DNA of 64,000 bases from Anabaena sp. FACHB-1237 (GCF_014696225.1 NZ_JACJPV010000008.1:62001-126000), one strand, 5' to 3'. Shown: positions 17,726 to 26,841, numbered from the stretch's first letter. Notes: generated by a model not told the origin, from the letters alone. Numbers and translations are program-made.

Positions 17726-18893
17726 ACCACATAAATCTCATTATTCCATTGTTTGGATTCAGACTATTGCTGATATTCCCCAAAGTGCTTGGGATGCTTT
17801 AGCTACACCTTTAAAAACTCCTTTTTTAGAGTGGAATTGGTTACATAATTTAGAAGTTTCCCATAGTGCTACAGCTAATGCTGGTTGGTTGCCAAATCAT
17901 TTAATTTTATGGCGAGAAAATACCTTAATTGCAGCTGCACCTTTATATTTAAAAGGTCATAGTCAAGGGGAATTTGTATTTGATCATCAATGGGCAGAAT
18001 TAGCTTTTCGTTTGGGAATTGAATATTATCCTAAGTTATTAGGAATGACTCCTTTTACGCCAGCAGAAGGTTATCGTTTTCTGATTGCACCAGGGGAAAA
18101 TGAGGAAGAAATTACCGCAATTATGTTACATGAAATTGATAGTTTTTGCATGAAACATAATATTTCTAGTTGTCATTTTCTCTATACTGATCCCCAATGG
18201 CGGCCAATGTTAGAAAAACAAGGTTTTTCCACTTGGCTACATCATAGTTATATTTGGAAAAATGATAATTTCACCAATTTTGATGATTATTTACAGGTGT
18301 TTAATGCTAATCAAAGGCGTAATATTAAAAGAGAAAGAAAAGCAGTAGAAAAAGCAGGTTTAATTTTAAAACCAGTCACAGGAGAGGAAATTTCTAAATC
18401 TATGTTTTCGTTGATGTATGATTTTTATGCAGATACCTGTGATAAATTCGGTTGGTGGGGAAGTAAATATTTGACTAAAAGATTTTTTGAATTATTGCAT
18501 CATAATTATCGTCATCGTGTGGTATTTTTTGCGGCTTATAGTGAAGCAGAAAGACAAAAACCTATGGGAATGTCTTTTTGTTTATTTAAGGAGGATCAAC
18601 TTTATGGACGTTATTGGGGTAGTTTTCAAGAAATAGACTGTTTACATTTTGATGCTTGTTATTATGCACCAATTGAATGGGCGATCGCACATAATATTCA
18701 AACTTTTGATCCTGGTGCTGGTGGCCGTCACAAAAAACGTCGAGGTTTTCCCGCAACTCCTAATCATAGCCTCCATCGCTTTTATAATAATCGTTTAGGG
18801 CAAATTTTGCGATCGCACATTTTACAAGTTAATCAAATGGAACAACAAGAAATAGATGGTATAAATGCTGAATTACCATTTACCAATAAGTAG
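17718..18893 (+). CDS. DUF482 peptidogalycan/GNAT-type acyltransferase
   Basis: A 391-residue protein of the DUF482 (PF04339) group, related in fold to FemAB/GNAT aminoacyl or acyl transferases. Typical segments are TPFLEWNWLHNLE near the N-terminus, FTPAEGYRFL, the basic QRRNIKRERKAVEKAG (about 195-210), SFCLFKEDQLYGRYWG, and FDPGAGGRHKKRRGFPATPN near the C-terminus. The biochemical reaction of the family is not established. It overlaps the RibD-like gene by 8 bp and is probably in one transcript with it. There is no signal peptide. Confidence 0.8.
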   Translation: MIKPHKSHYSIVWIQTIADIPQSAWDALATPLKTPFLEWNWLHNLEVSHSATANAGWLPNHLILWRENTLIAAAPLYLKGHSQGEFVFDHQWAELAFRLGIEYYPKLLGMTPFTPAEGYRFLIAPGENEEEITAIMLHEIDSFCMKHNISSCHFLYTDPQWRPMLEKQGFSTWLHHSYIWKNDNFTNFDDYLQVFNANQRRNIKRERKAVEKAGLILKPVTGEEISKSMFSLMYDFYADTCDKFGWWGSKYLTKRFFELLHHNYRHRVVFFAAYSEAERQKPMGMSFCLFKEDQLYGRYWGSFQEIDCLHFDACYYAPIEWAIAHNIQTFDPGAGGRHKKRRGFPATPNHSLHRFYNNRLGQILRSHILQVNQMEQQEIDGINAELPFTNK

Positions 18894-19025
18894 TTGCGCT
18901 TCAGTACGAATTAGGGCTAAAGCCCAACTACAAATATTTTTTACTTTCCCATCAATGTGTGATCTGATCCTGCAATCTAAAAAAGTATTAAAATATTCTT
19001 TTGTTAATCCTTGTTAATCATAACT

Positions 19026-19409
19026 ATGAACTTATTACTTGACGATTTGACTGCTATTGATCATAAACTTTCTCAGCGTCATATTGACCTTGATCCCAGT
19101 GGTTATTTTATCATTTACATTGACCGTAATGAACGCTTAATTTATGCCAAGCATTTTACTAATATCATTGATGAACGGGGTTTATCTGTAGATCCAGAAA
19201 CGGGTAAGGTTATTCCTGCACGGGGTAAAGTAGAAAGAACTCATACAACGGTATATAGTGGACGCACAGCTAAGGAATTATGCGTGAAGATTTTTGAAGA
19301 AACTCAACCCTGTCCCATTAGCTTTTTCAATCATGCTGCTTATTTAGGTCGTGAATTTGTTCGCGCTGAATTAGCTTTGGTATCAGGGCAAGAGTATATT
19401 CAAGATTGA
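19026..19409 (+). CDS. Conserved cyanobacterial DUF4346-type protein
   Basis: A 127-residue soluble protein containing DPSGYFIIYIDRNERLIYAK and GRTAKELCVKIFEE. These resemble the DUF4346 domain found in cyanobacteria, sometimes fused to a dihydropteroate synthase-like domain. Function unknown. The ATG at 19026 is favoured over a TTG at 19011. The family name is given from motif recall, so treat it as tentative. Confidence 0.65.
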   Translation: MNLLLDDLTAIDHKLSQRHIDLDPSGYFIIYIDRNERLIYAKHFTNIIDERGLSVDPETGKVIPARGKVERTHTTVYSGRTAKELCVKIFEETQPCPISFFNHAAYLGREFVRAELALVSGQEYIQD

Positions 19410-19496
19410 GTCATAATGGCAATACAATAGAATAAAATTATAGGTGATTCTTTGGTTATAATAGTTTTGTAATAGTGATTAATCTATTTATCTATT

Positions 19497-19587
19497 AGAC
19501 ATCTGGTAAGAATTAAATTTGCCTCACTTTAAACCCTTGTAGAGACGTTCCATGGAATGCCTCTACAATCTTTTTCACCAGATGTCT
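19497..19587. repeat. 91-bp inverted-repeat element with AGACATCTGGT ends
   Basis: Perfect 11-bp inverted ends, AGACATCTGGT (19497-19507) and ACCAGATGTCT (19577-19587). They enclose an inner palindrome TTGTAGAGACGTTCCATGGA ... CTCTACAA (about 19537-19567). It lies between convergent genes and could fold into a long hairpin. No second copy was noticed in the window. Confidence 0.8.
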
Positions 19588-19610
19588 ATTGATCACCTAT
19601 CACTTTTATT

Positions 19611-20630
19611 CTACCGCATATTTTGTTTTTTCTCAGCTTTAGGATCTCTATTAGCTACAGCTGCTAATTCCGCATCCATTAAAGTTTTACCCGTTGCTGC
19701 TAAATAAACATCATCTAAACTAGGCCGAGATTGGGCAATTCCAAAAATAGGTAAATCTGCATTTTTTAATGCTTGCTGAATAGTAATTAAGGCATCATTT
19801 TGTGGTGTGACAACTAAATTTAAAGAGTTACCTTGGGCATGATTAATAATAATTTCCTGGACAAAAGATAACTGTTGTAAAATACTTTTGGCTGTATCCG
19901 CTTCTGCCATTGGTGAAAATTCCCTAATGCGTAAAGTTATGCGATCGCCTCCCACCTGATTTTTTAATTGAGAAGGTGTACCACTAGCAATCACCACACC
20001 TTTATCTATAATTGCTACTCGATCTGCTAAAGCATCAATTTCTTCTAAATAATGACTGGTTATTACCACTGTAGTTCCTGCATCCCTTAATTTTCTTAGA
20101 AATTCCCACACCACAAAGCGGCTTTCAATATCTAAACCTACCGTTGGTTCATCTAAAACTAATACATCCGGTGCATGAAGTAAACCAGCAGCTAAATCTA
20201 AACGTTTACGTAAACCGCCGGAATAAGTACCAGTTTTCTTGTTGGCATATTCTTGTAAACCTAATAAGTCTAAAACTGCATTAACGCGATCTTTAATTAT
20301 GCGTCGAGGAAGATGATAAAGATCCGCTTGTAATTCTAATAATTCTTTACCAGTTAGCATTTTATCTAAAGCCACTTCCTGCGCGACATAGCCCAATTTT
20401 TGCCTAGCTAACTTAGGATTATCCACAACTGAAATACCCGAAACCTCTATCTTACCAGCATCAGGAGTAGTTAAGGTACATAAAGAACGAAGCGTAGTAG
20501 TTTTACCAGCACCATTAGGACCAAGTAAGCCAAAAATTTCCCCTGGTTGTACTTGAAAAGAAACATCCTTAACGGCTTCTACTTTCTTGTAGCATTTTTT
20601 GAGATTTTCAATGAAAACGGCGGCTACCAT
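19611..20630 (-). CDS. ABC transporter ATP-binding protein (DrrA-like)
   Basis: A 339-residue ATPase of the ABC-2 drug/polysaccharide exporter type. Walker A is GPNGAGKTT (about 37-45). The signature is YSGGLRKRLDLA and Walker B is VLVLDEPTVGLD, followed by the switch TSHYLEE. The C-terminal extension (about 220-320) contains PSLDDVYLAATGKT, typical of DrrA-like subunits. No permease gene is adjacent: the neighbour upstream is a sugar epimerase and downstream a DUF4346 gene. The transported compound cannot be deduced. Confidence 0.9.
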   Translation of the reverse strand: MVAAVFIENLKKCYKKVEAVKDVSFQVQPGEIFGLLGPNGAGKTTTLRSLCTLTTPDAGKIEVSGISVVDNPKLARQKLGYVAQEVALDKMLTGKELLELQADLYHLPRRIIKDRVNAVLDLLGLQEYANKKTGTYSGGLRKRLDLAAGLLHAPDVLVLDEPTVGLDIESRFVVWEFLRKLRDAGTTVVITSHYLEEIDALADRVAIIDKGVVIASGTPSQLKNQVGGDRITLRIREFSPMAEADTAKSILQQLSFVQEIIINHAQGNSLNLVVTPQNDALITIQQALKNADLPIFGIAQSRPSLDDVYLAATGKTLMDAELAAVANRDPKAEKKQNMR

Positions 20631-20830
20631 AACTGCTATAACCCTAAATATACAATTCTTAATAATCTATCTTTATAATATTGTAGGAGTTGCAGGTGAA
20701 CTAATTGTGAAAATTTATAAATTTTTATAAATTTTCATAAATTTCTGTAAATTTTATAGATCAGTTCCAAGATCAGATTGGGGGATATCGGTTAAAAAGC
20801 GATCGCTTTTTATAGCTTTTTACCAATTTT
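20631..20830. other. AT-rich leader with short ATAAATTT tandem motifs
   Basis: The stretch 20700-20760 repeats variants of TTTATAAATTTT about four times with 10-12 bp spacing, then a HIP1 octamer follows near 20801. It probably holds the promoter of the ABC ATPase gene. No gene was seen. Confidence 0.5.
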
Positions 20831-20936
20831 ACAGCAGTTTGCGTTATTATGAGGTACAGATGTTAATGATAAAACCCTTGTAACACAGGCATCTTGCTGT
20901 GTTCATAGTGTACCTCATGTAGATGGAATGTGCTGT
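20831..20936 (+). repeat. MITE-like repeat family A, copy 2
   Basis: A 106-bp copy with TTTACAGCAG/TGCTGTAAA ends and inner ATGAGGTAC/GTACCTCAT arms. Conserved body text is GTTAATGATAAAACCCTTGT then AACACAGG. It lies between the ABC ATPase start and the epimerase end. Confidence 0.88.
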
Positions 20937-20950
20937 AAATTAATACAAGA

Positions 20951-21898
20951 TTAATATAAAGATTGTATCCATTCCCATTCCTGGTTTAAACCTGAACGCA
21001 AAGATACCTGGGGTTGATAACCTAAAATACGTTGTGCTTTAGAAATATCAGCCGCAGTATGACGTGCATCCCCCAGCATTTTTTCTATATAATGTCGTTT
21101 AATTGGTCTACCAACAACTTCTGCCATCGTCTCCAAAACTTCTGTTAAAACCACATGACTACCACCACCAATATTAAAATTTTCTCCCACAGCATCAGGT
21201 ACAATAGCCGCAGCTAAATTAGCAGCCACAATATCAGCGACAAAAGTAAATTCTCTAGTTTGTTTACCATCACCATAAACGGGAATTGCCTGATCATTTA
21301 ATACAGCTTTCAAAAACTTATGAAATGCCATATCAGGCCGTTGTCTAGGTCCATAAACTGTAAAATATCTCAAAGAAACATACGGTACACCAAAATTTTT
21401 ATAGTATATGCGACATAGATTTTCTGCGGCCAATTTCGTAATACCATAAGGTGATACTGGCAAAGGTGTAATTTCTTCATTAGTAGGTAAACTTTCCGCA
21501 TCACCATAAATACTAGAAGATGATGCAAATACTAATCTTTTCAGACTTTTAGCATCCTTAACAGCCTCTAATAAAACCTGAGTAGCGTTAATATTCCGTT
21601 CTGTATAAGCTGCAAAACTTTTACCCCAACTTGACCTAACTCCTGCTTGCGCTGCTTGATGATAAATAACTTCCACATCTTCTAAAAGTGGTTGCCATTC
21701 TAATGATTGAATATCACCTTCTATTAATGTAAAATTTGCTAAGTTTTGAAAATTACTAATATTTTTCCACTTGAAAAAAGGATCATAATAATCATTAAAT
21801 TGATCAATACCAATTACCTCATTTCCTTGTTTTAATAAAGCCTCTACTAAATGAGAACCTATAAAACCAGCAGCCCCAGTGACAATGATTTTATTCAT
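20951..21898 (-). CDS. NAD-dependent sugar epimerase (UDP-glucuronate 4-epimerase-like)
   Basis: A 315-residue extended short-chain dehydrogenase. The NAD-binding motif TGAAGFIGSHLVEALL is at residues 7-22. The catalytic serine region is FASSSSIYGDA and the catalytic pair lies in YGITK. Substrate-side segments SLRYFTVYGPRQRPDMAF and GDGKQTREFTFVADIV are typical of nucleotide-sugar 4-epimerases, the former especially of UDP-glucuronate types. It would supply precursors for cell-surface polysaccharide. No glycosyltransferase genes adjoin it. The ATG at 21898 gives the standard N-terminus. Confidence 0.88.
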   Translation of the reverse strand: MNKIIVTGAAGFIGSHLVEALLKQGNEVIGIDQFNDYYDPFFKWKNISNFQNLANFTLIEGDIQSLEWQPLLEDVEVIYHQAAQAGVRSSWGKSFAAYTERNINATQVLLEAVKDAKSLKRLVFASSSSIYGDAESLPTNEEITPLPVSPYGITKLAAENLCRIYYKNFGVPYVSLRYFTVYGPRQRPDMAFHKFLKAVLNDQAIPVYGDGKQTREFTFVADIVAANLAAAIVPDAVGENFNIGGGSHVVLTEVLETMAEVVGRPIKRHYIEKMLGDARHTAADISKAQRILGYQPQVSLRSGLNQEWEWIQSLY

Positions 21899-22074
21899 GT
21901 TGTTGATATTTTATAATTTTGTTTGATACTTTTCCCTAGCCTAATCATAACAAATCATAGCTTATTCTCGCTCAAGATAGATTTTTTTATCCATAGCTTT
22001 TGAAGAAATCAATGATCTATCGTATGATCAAAAACACGACAAAAATTTACAGTTTCATAATTACGAGGATATCA

Positions 22075-23355
22075 GTGAAAGTTTTAGTTATCGGTAATGG
22101 GGGACGTGAACACGCTCTTGCGTGGAAATTACTACAATCAGATAAAATTAAGCAGGTTGTTTGTATCCCCGGTAATGGTGGTACTGCAACTATGAAAAAT
22201 TGTCAAAATATACCTTTAGCACTAAATGATTTTGCGGGTATTAGTAAATTTGCTATAGAAAATGCTATATCTTTAGTAGTCGTTGGCCCTGAAGTACCTT
22301 TAGCAGAAGGTATTACAGATTACTTAAAAAGTTCTGGATTAAGAGTATTTGGTCCGAATAAGGCAGGAGCGCGAATAGAAGCTAGTAAGGCTTGGGCAAA
22401 AGAATTAATGGTTAAAGCAGGAGTTCCCACTGCTAAAGCCGCAGTTTTTACAGAAGTTACTCCTGCAAAAGAGTACGTTAAATCTCAGGGCGTACCCATA
22501 GTTATCAAAGCTGATGGTTTAGCTGCTGGTAAAGGAGTTACTGTAGCAGAAACCTTAACTCAAGCGGAAAATGCCATTGATGCTATTTTTGATGGCCAGT
22601 TTGGTAGTGCGGGAAGTTCAGTGGTAATTGAGGAATGTTTACTAGGAGAAGAAGTATCAGTTTTAGCTATAACTGATGGGATCTCCATTCGTCCTTTATT
22701 ACCTGCTCAAGATCATAAACGTATTGGAGAAGGTGACACAGGTGAAAATACAGGAGGTATGGGTGCTTACACTCCTGCGCCTATTGCTACACCAGAATTA
22801 ATGGAACGGGTACAAATTGAGGTATTAGAAAAAACTATCACAGCTTTACAAGATCAGGGTATTGACTATCAGGGTATTTTATATGCTGGGTTAATGATTA
22901 CACCTGATGGCGATTTTCGGGTTTTAGAGTTTAATTGTCGCTTTGGTGATCCAGAAACTCAGGTAATTTTACCAATGTTAGAAACGCCTTTAGAAGATTT
23001 AATGTTCGCTTGTATTGAAAAACGTTTAGGAGATATGCCTCCTATTGTTTGGAAACAGGGTTTTTCCGCCACTGTGGTAGCTGCTGCGGGGGGTTATCCT
23101 GGTAATTATGAAAAAAATGACCTAATTACAGGTTTAGCCGATGCAGAAGGCACAGGAGCCAGGGTATTTCATGCTGGTACAAGGTTAAATGAACAAGATC
23201 ATGTGGTGACTAATGGAGGTAGAGTATTAAATATTACAGGAACAGGTAGGGATTTTTCGCAGGCGATCGCTCAAGCATATTCAGGTATTGCACAAATTAA
23301 ATTCAATGGAATGTATTATCGTCGAGATATAGGTCATAGACTGAAAAAACAGTAG
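22075..23355 (+). CDS. purD: Phosphoribosylamine-glycine ligase
   Basis: PurD joins glycine to phosphoribosylamine using ATP, the second step of purine synthesis. The 426-residue product starts MKVLVIGNGGREHALAWKL, the canonical N-terminus. I therefore chose the GTG at 22075, preceded by CGAGGAT, rather than an upstream ATG at 22000 that would add 25 non-conserved residues. Other signatures are VVGPEVPLAEG, KADGLAAGKGV, PAQDHKRIGEGDTGENTGGM and EFNCRFGDPETQ of the ATP-grasp fold. purH lies 16 kb further on. Confidence 0.95.
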   Translation: MKVLVIGNGGREHALAWKLLQSDKIKQVVCIPGNGGTATMKNCQNIPLALNDFAGISKFAIENAISLVVVGPEVPLAEGITDYLKSSGLRVFGPNKAGARIEASKAWAKELMVKAGVPTAKAAVFTEVTPAKEYVKSQGVPIVIKADGLAAGKGVTVAETLTQAENAIDAIFDGQFGSAGSSVVIEECLLGEEVSVLAITDGISIRPLLPAQDHKRIGEGDTGENTGGMGAYTPAPIATPELMERVQIEVLEKTITALQDQGIDYQGILYAGLMITPDGDFRVLEFNCRFGDPETQVILPMLETPLEDLMFACIEKRLGDMPPIVWKQGFSATVVAAAGGYPGNYEKNDLITGLADAEGTGARVFHAGTRLNEQDHVVTNGGRVLNITGTGRDFSQAIAQAYSGIAQIKFNGMYYRRDIGHRLKKQ

Positions 23356-23370
23356 GAGTCAGGAGTCAGC

Positions 23371-23395
23371 AGGGGTTTAGCAGTGCTAAACCCCT
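23371..23395. repeat. Perfect palindrome AGGGGTTTAGCAGTGCTAAACCCCT
   Basis: A palindrome with 11-bp arms lies 15 bp after the purD stop and can form a strong hairpin. It lacks a T tract. The same palindrome occurs near 14727 and, degenerate, near 41149 and 44176. Confidence 0.75.
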
Positions 23396-23496
23396 AGTAC
23401 CGCAGGGCGGAAGTCATGCATTCAAAAGTCATGTATTCAAAACGAAGACAGTATAGGCTTTTGGACGATTTAGAATGGTTGGTTTATTTACGCCAA
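23394..23496 (+). repeat. Family D repeat, copy 1 (left of trpB)
   Basis: Starts CTAGTACCGCAGGGCGGAAG and ends at ATTTACGCCAA. It matches 24861-24950 except for an insertion of about 14 bp after TGCATTCAAAA. Its right terminal inverted repeat is not preserved. The frame reading RQYRLLDDLEWLVYLRQ is open in both copies. Confidence 0.85.
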
Positions 23497-23561
23497 TCTC
23501 TCCTAGAGGGACTCAGTAGTCAGTATTTGTAAAAGTTAATAGCTGATTACTGATAGCTTAC

Positions 23562-24797
23562 TTAAAAATTCAACACCTTAGCTGCTGTTTGTACATCTTT
23601 ATCACCACGTCCAGAACAGTTAATAATTATTTTTGGACTACCTGTAAGCTGTGGACAAAGAGTTTCTAAATAAGCGATCGCATGGGAAGTTTCCAAGGCT
23701 GGTATAATACCCTCTAACTTAGATAATCTTTGAAAAGCATCTAACGCTTCTTTATCCGTCACGCTATAATACTCAGCCCTACCAATATCCTTCATATAAC
23801 TATGTTCCGGTCCAACCCCAGGATAATCTAAACCAGCACTAATGGAATGAGGTTCAATTACCTGTCCATCCCCATCTTGCAACAAATAACTCATAGAACC
23901 ATGTAATACTCCTATGCGTCCCTTGGTTAAAGTTGCAGCGTGTTTATTAGTATTGACACCTTCACCAGCCGCCTCAATACCAATTAATCGTACCGATCCT
24001 TCTCTGACAAAATCATGAAACAAGCCCATAGCATTAGAACCACCACCCACACAAGCCATGAGGATATCTGGTAAACCTCCCCATTTTTCCATAGCTTGGG
24101 CGCGGGTTTCCTCGCCAATAACTGCATGAAAATCTCTAACCATCATTGGATAAGGATGAGGTCCAGCTACAGAACCCAGGATATAATGGGTACTTTCCAC
24201 ATTTGTTACCCAGTCACGAATCGCTTCTGAAGTAGCATCTTTTAATGTACCTGTACCAGCTTCTACAGGACGTACTTCCGCATCCATTAAACGCATTCTA
24301 AACACATTCAGGGCTTGACGTTCCATATCATGGACACCCATATAAATTACGCATTTTAACCCAAAACGGGCGCAAACTGTAGCTGTCGCTACTCCGTGCT
24401 GTCCCGCACCTGTTTCAGCAATAATACGCTGCTTACCCATACGTTTAGCTAACAATACCTGCCCTAAAGCATTATTGATTTTATGTGCGCCAGTATGGTT
24501 TAAATCCTCGCGTTTTAAATATATTTGTGGTCCAGTACCATCAGTCCGAGAATAATAACTAGTCAGACGTTCCGCAAAATATAAAGGTGTCGCACGTCCT
24601 ACATAATCTCGCAATAATTCTTGTAATTGCGCTTGAAATTCCGGATCTCGACGATATTGCTGATAAGCTGTTTCTAATTCAGCCAAAGCAGGCATTAATG
24701 TTTCAGGAACATATTTACCACCAAAACGGCCAAAACGTCCTAAATTATCAGGAACAGAAGTAGTGGTAAGGCTAGGAGAAAAGGGAGTAGTAGTCAC
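23562..24797 (-). CDS. trpB: Tryptophan synthase beta subunit
   Basis: TrpB condenses indole with serine, using pyridoxal phosphate, to make tryptophan. The 411-residue protein has the cofactor-binding lysine in [15 protein letters not shown], then [11 protein letters not shown] and the phosphate loop [12 protein letters not shown]. The C-terminal parts [15 protein letters not shown] and [10 protein letters not shown] are also diagnostic. It stands alone without trpA, common in cyanobacteria. Two copies of one repeat (family D) flank it. Confidence 0.96.
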   Translation of the reverse strand: MTTTPFSPSLTTTSVPDNLGRFGRFGGKYVPETLMPALAELETAYQQYRRDPEFQAQLQELLRDYVGRATPLYFAERLTSYYSRTDGTGPQIYLKREDLNHTGAHKINNALGQVLLAKRMGKQRIIAETGAGQHGVATATVCARFGLKCVIYMGVHDMERQALNVFRMRLMDAEVRPVEAGTGTLKDATSEAIRDWVTNVESTHYILGSVAGPHPYPMMVRDFHAVIGEETRAQAMEKWGGLPDILMACVGGGSNAMGLFHDFVREGSVRLIGIEAAGEGVNTNKHAATLTKGRIGVLHGSMSYLLQDGDGQVIEPHSISAGLDYPGVGPEHSYMKDIGRAEYYSVTDKEALDAFQRLSKLEGIIPALETSHAIAYLETLCPQLTGSPKIIINCSGRGDKDVQTAAKVLNF

Positions 24798-24860
24798 AGA
24801 TTAACTTTTAGATAATATCACCAACCTAATTTTACCTAAATTTGGCACAATCGGGAAATC

Positions 24861-24960
24861 ACTAGTACCGCAGAGCGGAAGTCATGCATTCAAAACCAAG
24901 ACAGTATAGACTTTTGGACGATTTAGAATGGTTGGTTTATTTACGCCAAGCTGTACTAGT
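24861..24960 (+). repeat. Family D repeat, copy 2 (right of trpB)
   Basis: A 100-bp copy with 8-bp inverted ends ACTAGTAC/GTACTAGT. The same orientation as copy 1 at 23394 makes a direct-repeat pair around trpB. Confidence 0.85.
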
Positions 24961-25102
24961 CATTGCCATAATATTTTTGGTTTTGAAGATTTAGCCAATG
25001 TTGGAGATAAGGATGATAATAATGTAATTATATCTAGCTCAATTAACTGTGATTTAAGAGATTGAGATCCCCGAATTCTTCAATAAATCTATGATCCTGT
25101 GA
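24961..25102. other. Intergenic region, gene relic possible
   Basis: Beyond the family D repeat, one frame reads HNIFGFEDLANVGDKDDNN then VIISSSINCDL without a start. It could be a gene tail, but no family is recognised. A half-copy of the GATCCCCGA palindrome follows near 25065. Confidence 0.35.
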
Positions 25103-25131
25103 TTGATTGAGTACACAAATTAAGCTATAAT
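25103..25131 (+). promoter_or_regulatory. Probable arsR promoter
   Basis: A -35-like TTGATT (25103-25108) is separated by 17 bp from a perfect -10 TATAAT (25126-25131). Transcription would start near 25138. ATTTGTTGTGTA just downstream pairs imperfectly with TACACAAAT around 25112, so an ArsR operator may overlap this promoter. The promoter is directly visible; the operator is inference. Confidence 0.6.
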
Positions 25132-25185
25132 CTTAAAGTTTTGATATTTGTTGTGTATCATCCCTTTAAAACTGCCTTATCAATC

Positions 25186-25506
25186 ATGATAAATACTATT
25201 GCTAGTAATAAATTAATCATAGAAGGATTTCATGCTTTATCTGATCCTATTAGAATCAAAGTCATAGAATTATTGCATCAACGAGAACTTTGTGTATGTG
25301 ACTTATGTGATGCTTTAGAAATAACTCAATCTAAATTATCATTTCATCTCAAAAATTTGAAATCAGCAAATTTAGTAAATGCTAGACAACAAGGAAAGTG
25401 GATTTATTATAGTTTGAATTTATCACAGGTACAAATATTAGAACAATATTTAGGTGATCTTCACCGTAATTCTATTATTTATCCTCCTCGTTCTTGTTGT
25501 GATTAA
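25186..25506 (+). CDS. arsR: Arsenic-responsive repressor ArsR
   Basis: A 106-residue winged-helix repressor of the ArsR/SmtB family. The DNA-binding helix begins with ELCVCDLCDALE. C36, C38 and C41 form the CVCDLC trivalent-arsenic site of classical ArsR. The recognition segment is ITQSKLSFHLKNLKSANLVN, and a Cys pair sits at the C-terminus (PRSCCD). I chose the ATG at 25186 because the putative promoter places the transcript start at about 25138. A TTG at 25141 would add 15 residues. It heads the arsenic island pstS-gapdh-arsJ. Confidence 0.9.
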   Translation: MINTIASNKLIIEGFHALSDPIRIKVIELLHQRELCVCDLCDALEITQSKLSFHLKNLKSANLVNARQQGKWIYYSLNLSQVQILEQYLGDLHRNSIIYPPRSCCD

Positions 25507-25518
25507 TTGTTTCATCCA

Positions 25519-25551
25519 AGATCCCCGACTTCTTAAAGAAGTCGGGGATCT
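25519..25551. terminator. 33-bp palindrome after arsR, possible terminator
   Basis: AGATCCCCGACTTCTT, then AAAGAAGTCGGGGATCT, a nearly perfect palindrome 12 bp after the arsR stop. It could separate the arsR transcript from pstS. It belongs to the same dispersed family as 13723-13755. Confidence 0.6.
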
Positions 25552-25558
25552 GAATATC

Positions 25559-25621
25559 TTAACTGAAAATTAATCTTGCGTTAATTTTGAGTTAATCTTT
25601 GTTTAATTTTTAGTTAAACAT
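25559..25621 (+). promoter_or_regulatory. Pho box with six 11-bp-phased repeats upstream of pstS
   Basis: Six octamers of the type TTAAYYTT begin at 25559, 25570, 25581, 25592, 25603 and 25614, exactly 11 bp apart. The sequences are TTAACTGA, TTAATCTT, TTAATTTT, TTAATCTT, TTAATTTT and TTAAACAT. Octamer direct repeats with 3-bp spacers are the established binding pattern of the cyanobacterial PhoB homologue (SphR). A -10-like TATTAA lies at about 25635-25640, suitably close. I infer activation of pstS-gapdh-arsJ under phosphate starvation. Confidence 0.8.
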
Positions 25622-25769
25622 CTCATAGCGGACTTATTAACTGATATTAATTAGCAATTTTCTTGATCAATTCCTGTCTATTATGCTATTGTAAATCTTG
25701 ACATATCAATTTTTCTTGAAATGATGAATACATCAAATTACACAAACATTAAATATACAGGTCAAACCA

Positions 25770-26828
25770 ATGAAAGCAACAGTAAACAAACTAGTCCTCA
25801 CAGTGACAATGTTAACATTGGCCACTAGTTGTAGTAATACACAAGAACCAATAAAAAAAATTCAGCCATCACAACCAGTAACAGAAATTACTAAATCTCC
25901 AAAATCAGTCGTAATTAAAATTGACGGTTCTAGTACGGTATATCCAATTACCAATGCTATAGCCAAAGAATTTGAAGGAGACTCTAAAAATAACGCTCAA
26001 ATTCAACTTAGCATTTCTGGTACTAGTGGAGGGTTTGAAAAATTCTGTGCTGGAGAAACAGATATTACTAATGCTTCTAGGCCAATTAACCAGTCAGAAA
26101 TGACAATTTGTAAAAAAAATGGCGTGGGATATATGGAATTACCCATAGCTTTTGATGCCTTAACTATTGCTGTTAACACCCAAAATAACTGGGCAAAGGA
26201 CATTACAGTAGAAGAATTAAAAACACTGTGGCAACCTGAATCTGAAAGAAAAATTACTAAATGGAATCAAGTACGCAGTTCTTGGCCAAACCGCCCCATT
26301 AAATTATACGGTGCGGGGGATAAGTCAGGGACATTTGACTACTTTACTGAAGCAATTGTTGGTAAAGCTAAAGCCAGTCGTAAAGATTATACAACCAGCG
26401 AAGATGATGAAGTCTTAGTTGCAGGTATCAATAAAGACCCAGATTCCTTGGGTTATTTTGGTTATGCTTATTACGAAGAAAATAAAGACAAGTTAAAAGT
26501 TTTAGCAGTGAATAACGGTAAAGGGGCTATTTTACCATCACGAGAAACCGTAGAAAAAGCCCAATATCAACCACTTTCTCGACCTTTATTTATCTATGTC
26601 AATGTTCGTTCTAGTAAAAATAAAAGTGTAGTTTACAAATTTGCAGATTTCTACATTAAAGCAGCCGCAAAAACGGCTATTTCTGTGGGTTATGTTCCTT
26701 TACCAGAGGAAATTTCTAAACTTAATTATGTCCATCTATACAATGGCAAAATAGGAACAGTATTTGCTGGTAAGTCACAATTTGACTTAACCATTGACGA
26801 ATTATTGCGTAAACAAAAACAATTTTAG
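25770..26828 (+). CDS. pstS: PstS-family phosphate-binding lipoprotein of the arsenic island
   Basis: A 352-residue periplasmic oxyanion-binding lipoprotein. The signal peptide ends in the lipobox LATSC. Ligand-binding segments are DGSSTVYPITNAIAKEF (residues about 52-68), SGTSGGFEKFCAGETDI and GDKSGTFDYF, all typical of PstS. No pstC, pstA or pstB is nearby. The gene lies 13 bp before gapdh, clearly one operon, and follows a six-repeat Pho box. It may feed the Pst importer or bind arsenate. Which anion it prefers cannot be seen from sequence. Confidence 0.88.
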   Translation: MKATVNKLVLTVTMLTLATSCSNTQEPIKKIQPSQPVTEITKSPKSVVIKIDGSSTVYPITNAIAKEFEGDSKNNAQIQLSISGTSGGFEKFCAGETDITNASRPINQSEMTICKKNGVGYMELPIAFDALTIAVNTQNNWAKDITVEELKTLWQPESERKITKWNQVRSSWPNRPIKLYGAGDKSGTFDYFTEAIVGKAKASRKDYTTSEDDEVLVAGINKDPDSLGYFGYAYYEENKDKLKVLAVNNGKGAILPSRETVEKAQYQPLSRPLFIYVNVRSSKNKSVVYKFADFYIKAAAKTAISVGYVPLPEEISKLNYVHLYNGKIGTVFAGKSQFDLTIDELLRKQKQF

Positions 26829-26841
26829 GGATGAGTAAATC

